Assembly (NCBI RefSeq): GCF_050436995.1 | Contig: NC_134747.1 | Span: forward strand, 5,587,501 to 5,651,500 | Direction of reading: 5' to 3' | DNA from: Anticarsia gemmatalis | Taxonomy: Eukaryota; Arthropoda; Insecta; Lepidoptera; Erebidae | DNA length: 64,000 bases | Shown here: positions 60,101-64,000 of the stretch, one piece after another | Layout: the number at the start of each line of letters is the position of its first letter | Numbering within the stretch: the first letter of the stretch is position 1 | Program-made: the position numbers and the translations under genes | The notes under the pieces: model-generated | Database searches by the model: none | Seen by the model: only the letters and a program-made list of their open reading frames with translations | Told to the model about the DNA's origin: nothing

Positions 60101-63100
60101 CACAGGTATAAGAGGCTGGTGAATTTAGGTATCTATGCATGTTAATAGTTTTTATCGCTTAATAGAATAGTTATCTCACCTGTATGAGCGAAGCAGCCTG
60201 GTCGCGCTGGTCCCGCTCCAGTTTTTTCGCTTCATTCAAAAGCTGATCAAGTCCGTACAGACGGTCCTCAATCCCTTTGAGCTGCTTCAGACCGTGCATG
60301 TTTGCGTACTCCAATATATGGTACAATTCTGCTTCACGCTCTTTAAGAGGCTCGGCGTTTAACTGTAATAGAAAAAACATTGAGTTTAATAAATATTGAG
60401 GAAGCTTTTTCCATTTGGTTCCTCTTTAGTGGGGTTTTACTTAGCAAGTAATGAAAACATGAAAATAATTCTTTTTGGTGTAGTAAATTTAAATTAATTA
60501 AGCAAATCCGTGCTATGGATTAGTTCCACATAGACCTTATTTGATTTTAAAAGTTTGAATAAAAGTATTTTTTTCTCTAAAATACTGTTCCTGGTAGAGG
60601 ACTTACTAGGGGTTCTTTCGATAAAATTGAGCTCCAATTAACATGATGAAAATCTTAAAATAGAAAAGAAGTGAAAGAATCAATAGCAAATACAATTAAA
60701 GACATAATCGAAACATTGCCAAGAGACTGACAATGTTGCTTAGTATTGTAAATAACTGGAACGAACAGGATAAATCTCAGTAGACATTAAAATAACTATA
60801 CGTTATTATAGAGACGCTCAAAACCAGTTTCGCTCAACGGCAAACGATCACTGGGTTAAGCAACCGTCGGCGCGGTATTTCTATAGGTGGGTGACCACAT
60901 ATCGGTATTAAAACCAAGCGTCTTTGTTTCCGCTCATAGCCAGTTTCGCTCAACGGTCGGCAAACCATCAGTGGGTTCAGCAACCGTCGGCGCGGTCATT
61001 CTCTAGATGGGTGACCGCATATCGGTATTAGAAGCAAGCGTCTACGTGCTTCGGAGAGCACGTAAATAGACGGTTCCGGTTATTGTCAATTAAGATAAAA
61101 AGTCGTTAAGCCATGTCAAAGGCCTTTCCGGTCGTTATTATAAAACAGATTAGTTCTTAGTCGCGCTGTTAATAATATAACACGATTACCACCTTACTAA
61201 CATTAATGATTCGTTCCAGCAACATTCAGGTAATAAGTAAACATAAAATCAAAACAAACTGCGCACGTTTAGTAGCCAGTGTCGCACATTAGCGTTACGT
61301 ATAAACATTGTAACCTTATAACATACTTTGATAAAGGCTTTATGCGTTTTGATAAAACTAAATTATACCTCTACGGTCTAGCTGTGCTGAACATTGGAAA
61401 TACCTGCCTCGGAGAATATAATGTTAAGAAATTTTGTGGAAAATAAAACTAGAATAATATGTATTCAGTATACAACTCTTGAATATTTACAAAAACGTCT
61501 CTTAAATATAAGTAATACTTAAATTCTATCCTATCTATCTTATATTGTGGCGACAAAAATATTGCCAAAAGCATTTTTTTGAAACCTAGAATTGAATGTT
61601 GTTTTTGTAAGTTTCTATGTTTTTGTAAAGAGTATGCGTAGACTAGTAGTGTAATGAATAAGAATAAATACAATATACTAAGTATAATTAAGTTACAGTT
61701 TCTGTATTCAGCGTCTTTCAGAGCTACATAAAAACCCATACACGGGTTTACACGATCAGGGACCTTCTTTTGACCAACATCAGCCGTTATGGCGAATAAA
61801 TTAAAAATAAAACTGATAAACCAAAGTTCATAGTACTCGGATTAATCACCCTATCATATAGGACGTAAATCAACGCGAAAGTTTACATTTCAAAACCTCG
61901 ATTAGTAATAAGACCGCAATGAAATGCTGTACAAATGCATAATCTCTCTTAATGTAGGTTTAATGTTATGCTACGTACCTAAGTGTTACGTACATAATTG
62001 CAGACATCGGTTCTTAGGACCAGTCTAATACTGCGAGCTAGACTCATAGTTATAATAACGTCTCACTTTCACTCAGGCACTTTCTTGTTCTAATAGGCAG
62101 TGTTTGACCTACTGTCCGACAATACTGGACTGGGTTAGTCTGTAGACTAAATACTAATACAATTTACTTTAGCTCACGTAGCAAAAGTAATTCTCTTAAA
62201 CAAGTGTACCATACACTACCCATCTGCGCGAGAGAGATCTCACCGGTCGGAAAACGATCTGTGGGTTAAGTAACCGTTGGCGCGGTCATTCTATAGATGG
62301 GTGACCGCCTAGTGGTATTTGAACTGAGCGTCTCCATGCTTTGAGATGCACGTGAATAGTTGGTCCCGGTTGTTGTCAATTAAGATAACAGTCGTTAAGC
62401 CACGTCAATGGACTTTCGGGCGGAAGCTGAACTCTAACTATGATAAGTAGTTCATAAAGCTGATTCGGTTAAATAAAAGTTTATAATGAAAGGTTTTCAT
62501 ATACTGTGAGTTGCGTGGTAGGTATGTGTAAATGTGTTTCGTATGATGTAACTAAAGAACAGTACTTCGTGGTATATCTCAATATTGTTTAATAGATAGC
62601 CCTTATAGTACAAGTTGTGATTATTACAGATTAGATACGAAACCAGACAGTAATATTAGGTTTCAATGGAAGATCAATAATGTTAAATATTTAATCATGG
62701 TAACCGACGCTAACTCGCCTCCAAATAGCTAGCTTAAGTTATTGATTAGTCTGCATACAGCTTTGAAGATAATCTGAACTAATCCCTACAAATATACATA
62801 GACGCGAATGTGTGTTTATGTCTGTTACATCTTTACACAAAAACGGCTCATCCAATTTCAATAAAATTTTACAGTGTGTGATAGAGGACATGGAAATAAA
62901 AGGGGTCAAGACAGAGTTGACAGGTGATAAAGATGAGTGGAAAAAGAGAACATGTTGTACCGACCCTTTTCTTCTTCTTTTTTCTTCTTTTTAATAGACA
63001 ACTCCCGCACCAAACATTCCTCTTGTGTCGCGGGGACTATTACAAACAACGGACTCAAAGTACGACCAGACCCGAAACAATTATTTGTGGATCGCACAAA

Positions 63101-63522
63101 TAATTGCCCCGTGTACGAATCGAACCCATGACCTCCCGACGCAATCGCACTTGACATGGGATAAGGGTAAGACAAAGAAGAAAGAATACTACGTACCTAG
63201 GTTTAGATTATACCTACCCAGAGGAAGGACAAAGGTTACTAATTCTTTCAATAAAAACTACAATCAATGCTATCGAAGTCTTGGAAATAAGCTATGTTAT
63301 AGTTACTACTTACCAAAGCCAATCCCTTCTGACAGTAATCAAGTATGTCCTGCAGAGACGCTTTGTTCCCCTGTGCGAGGATCCAGTGCAGCAGCGTGGG
63401 CTCCTCCTTGCTCTCATACGACTGCGCCTTGAAGGTGGCGCCCTCGTCCGACTCCTCGATGTGGGGCATGCGCTCCGACGATGATGCACCTTCGTTCGCT
63501 GATGACGCATCTTGATTGAATA
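48129..63522 (-). CDS. Atg17: Atg17/FIP200 (RB1CC1) autophagy scaffold, 17 exons, N-terminus outside window
   Basis: Minus-strand exons: 63314-63522, 60180-60362, 58340-58512, 57877-58063, 57221-57504, 57008-57064, 56591-56837, 55325-55857, 54745-54991, 54079-54249, 53476-53603, 51882-52038, 51284-51421, 50808-50919, 49488-49574, 48438-48669, 48129-48261. All phases match, giving about 1,091 residues. The first exon seen starts in phase 1, so upstream exons (ubiquitin-like domain) lie beyond 64000. The protein scaffolds the Atg1/ULK1 complex. In order: the helical dimer-forming part (LLHWILAQ to GHFLRSLFPGMSELPPVF), a Glu/Ser-rich linker (exons 6-7), a long coiled coil (exons 8-11, about 350 residues), then the Claw domain that binds selective-autophagy receptors (GHTVLVLWEPSHHNYTVLQ, YFVHSDCLPALGL, EFCYAKR, NRYGMPQGSRFYRV). 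A tail of about 170 residues follows (exons 14-17), unlike mammalian FIP200, which ends at the Claw. Donors after exons 7 (GTGTAC) and 15 (GTCGTT) are weak. Confidence 0.9.
52783..52841. repeat. Perfect foldback hairpin, 27-bp arms, in an Atg17 intron
   Basis: Arms 52783-52809 and 52815-52841 (starting tttctaaaagaacatcag) with a 5-nt loop. The arms are identical base for base. Confidence 0.9.
53013..53092 (-). mobile_element. tRNA-like SINE head fragment
   Basis: Read on the minus strand: ggctccgtggcgtagtgg (A-box-like) and gggttcgatacccac (B-box). This resembles a tRNA gene, but the 5' ggctccg does not pair with the 3' end (cagggca), and the middle does not give a good anticodon arm. It is best explained as the head of a truncated tRNA-derived SINE in an Atg17 intron. 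Confidence 0.5.
53281..53302. repeat. Poly(T) tract
   Basis: An uninterrupted run of T's, a likely old retroelement tail read on the minus strand or a slippage-prone mononucleotide repeat. No element body could be joined to it with confidence. Confidence 0.6.
53695..54060 (+). mobile_element. Two head-to-tail retroelement remnants in an Atg17 intron
   Basis: A nearly complete remnant at about 53791-54060 begins agctgacccgcgcaacttcg and ends caaacaaac..taggtatagat, a sequence type found all over lepidopteran genomes (3' part of a non-LTR/RTE-like or related element). Immediately before it, 53695-53790 repeats only the tail part (ttcctgagattag..gcgcgttcgaa..ataaata), so two copies lie in tandem. 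Class assignment is by resemblance only. Confidence 0.6.
55232..55297. repeat. 17-bp direct repeat in an Atg17 intron
   Basis: aataatataattatgtt occurs at 55232-55248 and 55281-55297, 49 bp apart. AT-rich and of low complexity; probably a local duplication. Confidence 0.7.
58702..58731. repeat. 30-bp perfect palindrome
   Basis: cattgcagcacaagg is followed directly by its reverse complement, with no loop. Lies in the intron between Atg17 exons 2 and 3 of this window. Confidence 0.95.
59290..59495 (+). mobile_element. Non-LTR retroelement-like tail remnant
   Basis: Contains the block 'aatttcatcaaaatcggtcc agtcgtttaa' (written here in two parts), then ttcagtgacatactcac and ends tatatataaagat. 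This is a familiar 3'-end sequence of insect non-LTR elements. No coding part remains. It lies in the intron between Atg17 exons 2 and 3 of this window. Confidence 0.6.
60811..60935 (+). mobile_element. 5S-rRNA-derived SINE, partial copy 1
   Basis: gggttaagcaaccgtcgg, then cgcggt, then ggtgggtgacc (60886-60896) match the A-box to C-box internal promoter region of 5S rRNA in order and spacing. The copy stops at the gcgtct motif and is followed at once by copy 2. Confidence 0.75.
60936..61145 (+). mobile_element. 5S-rRNA-derived SINE, copy 2
   Basis: Same 5S-like head (gttcagcaaccgtcgg..cgcggtc; gatgggtgacc at 61006-61016), then a body with gtgcttcggagagcacg, 'ggttccggttattgtcaatt' and gttaagccatgtcaaaggcc. 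The body is shared with copy 3. Head-to-tail with copy 1 in an Atg17 intron. Confidence 0.8.
62238..62430 (+). mobile_element. 5S-rRNA-derived SINE, copy 3
   Basis: gggttaagtaaccgttgg, cgcggtc, gatgggtgaccgcct (from 62296), then gagatgcacg, ggtcccggttgttgtcaat and gttaagccacgtcaatgg. The same order as copy 2, with scattered substitutions. Its C-box neighbourhood is even closer to true 5S rRNA (gaccgcct). Confidence 0.8.
62985..63150 (-). mobile_element. tRNA-derived SINE fragment
   Basis: The minus strand reads gggaggtcatgggttcgat (B-box) and then acaaataattgtttcgggtc, gtccgttgtttgtaatagtc and ggaatgtttggtgcggg, ending in an A-rich stretch (ttctttttt run at about 62970-62995). The order matches a common lepidopteran SINE. 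It lies in the intron between Atg17 exons 1 and 2 of this window. Confidence 0.65.
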
Positions 63523-64000
63523 CTACAATAAATAGATGATAGTTAAATTGAGTTGATACTCATGCTGTAGTTCGATTTTCTACAGACAGTACCTTAAATG
63601 CCGGTTTGACATTTAAAACTTAGGTAGAACTGGCTTCAATAGTAGTGTTTACTATAAGGGCAAGACTATTTTCTGTGTTAGGGAGGAATAATGCCTTTAC
63701 ATCGGGCGATGTTAAGGCCTTAAGTGCGGATAGACGACTTAGTACATCTTTAGAAAACATCACATCCTATACAATTATCGTAAGTATACCTTCCAAATTC
63801 CGAAAACTGTAAAGACGCGATGCTGTGAAATGTCGACGTTATAGACTGAAAATTTGAAATAAAAAGAATATCTGAAAGAACTAATATGGCAGACCAATAG
63901 TTCAAATTTTAGAACATAATTTCCTAGACTGGGAGCTTCAATGGACAAAAGCTCCAACCCAACTATAAAACGTCCACTAGCCAGATTAATCCAATAGAAA
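63523..64000. other. Atg17 intron continuing beyond the right edge
   Basis: The exon at 63314-63522 begins in phase 1 after a normal acceptor, so this segment must be intron. No coding exon, repeat or other feature is recognised. Confidence 0.6.

Noticed and set aside
60850..62310. 5S rRNA genes
   Set aside because: Only the internal-promoter part resembles 5S. Ends are missing and copies are fused to a shared SINE body.

Overview
The window reads as nuclear DNA of an insect, most likely a moth or butterfly (Lepidoptera). The evidence is AT-rich introns with GT..AG junctions, short phase-matched exons, genes far apart, and several interspersed repeats of lepidopteran type: a tRNA-derived SINE, 5S-rRNA-derived SINE copies and non-LTR retroelement tails. 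There are no bacterial operons, rRNA genes or CRISPR arrays. The species cannot be fixed; a noctuid-like moth is only a guess from the SINE type.

Layout, left to right. (1) 28-1179 (+): the last three coding exons of a dipeptidyl-peptidase-4 family protein whose nucleophile serine is replaced by glycine (DPP6/DPP10-like pseudo-enzyme). It has a possible long alternative 3' UTR to about 4490. (2) 4556-5062 (-): a single-exon 168-residue protein I cannot name, tail-to-tail with the first gene. (3) 5540-9793 (-): a complete eight-exon spo11 gene (meiotic double-strand-break transesterase, 439 aa) with every catalytic residue in place. (4) About 9.8-40.6 kb: a roughly 30 kb stretch without a convincing gene. 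It holds an eroded THAP transposon, a SINE, several perfect foldback hairpins, GC-rich islands and scattered matches to the GCM binding consensus. (5) 40903-45468 (+): a complete four-exon gcm (glial cells missing) transcription factor (466 aa). Its first coding exon encodes only MVIL plus two bases and lies 2.9 kb upstream of the rest. (6) 48129-63522 (-): 17 exons of the autophagy scaffold Atg17/FIP200 (RB1CC1), about 1,091 residues. The N-terminal (ubiquitin-like) exons lie beyond the right edge. It ends in a clear Claw domain followed by an unusual tail of about 170 residues.

The genes do not form one pathway: a neuronal/membrane pseudo-peptidase, a meiotic recombinase, a developmental transcription factor and an autophagy scaffold. 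Two convergent pairs (DPP-like with the 168-aa gene; gcm with Atg17) have poly(A) signals within 30-45 bp of each other, so their transcripts probably meet or overlap. The most notable observations are the serine-less DPP, the Claw-plus-tail Atg17, the GCM-site-bearing gene desert upstream of gcm, the 5S-derived SINE copies and the family of perfect foldbacks. I found no clear new multi-gene system. All exon models were made by eye from splice signals, reading phase and family similarity; no search or alignment program was run.
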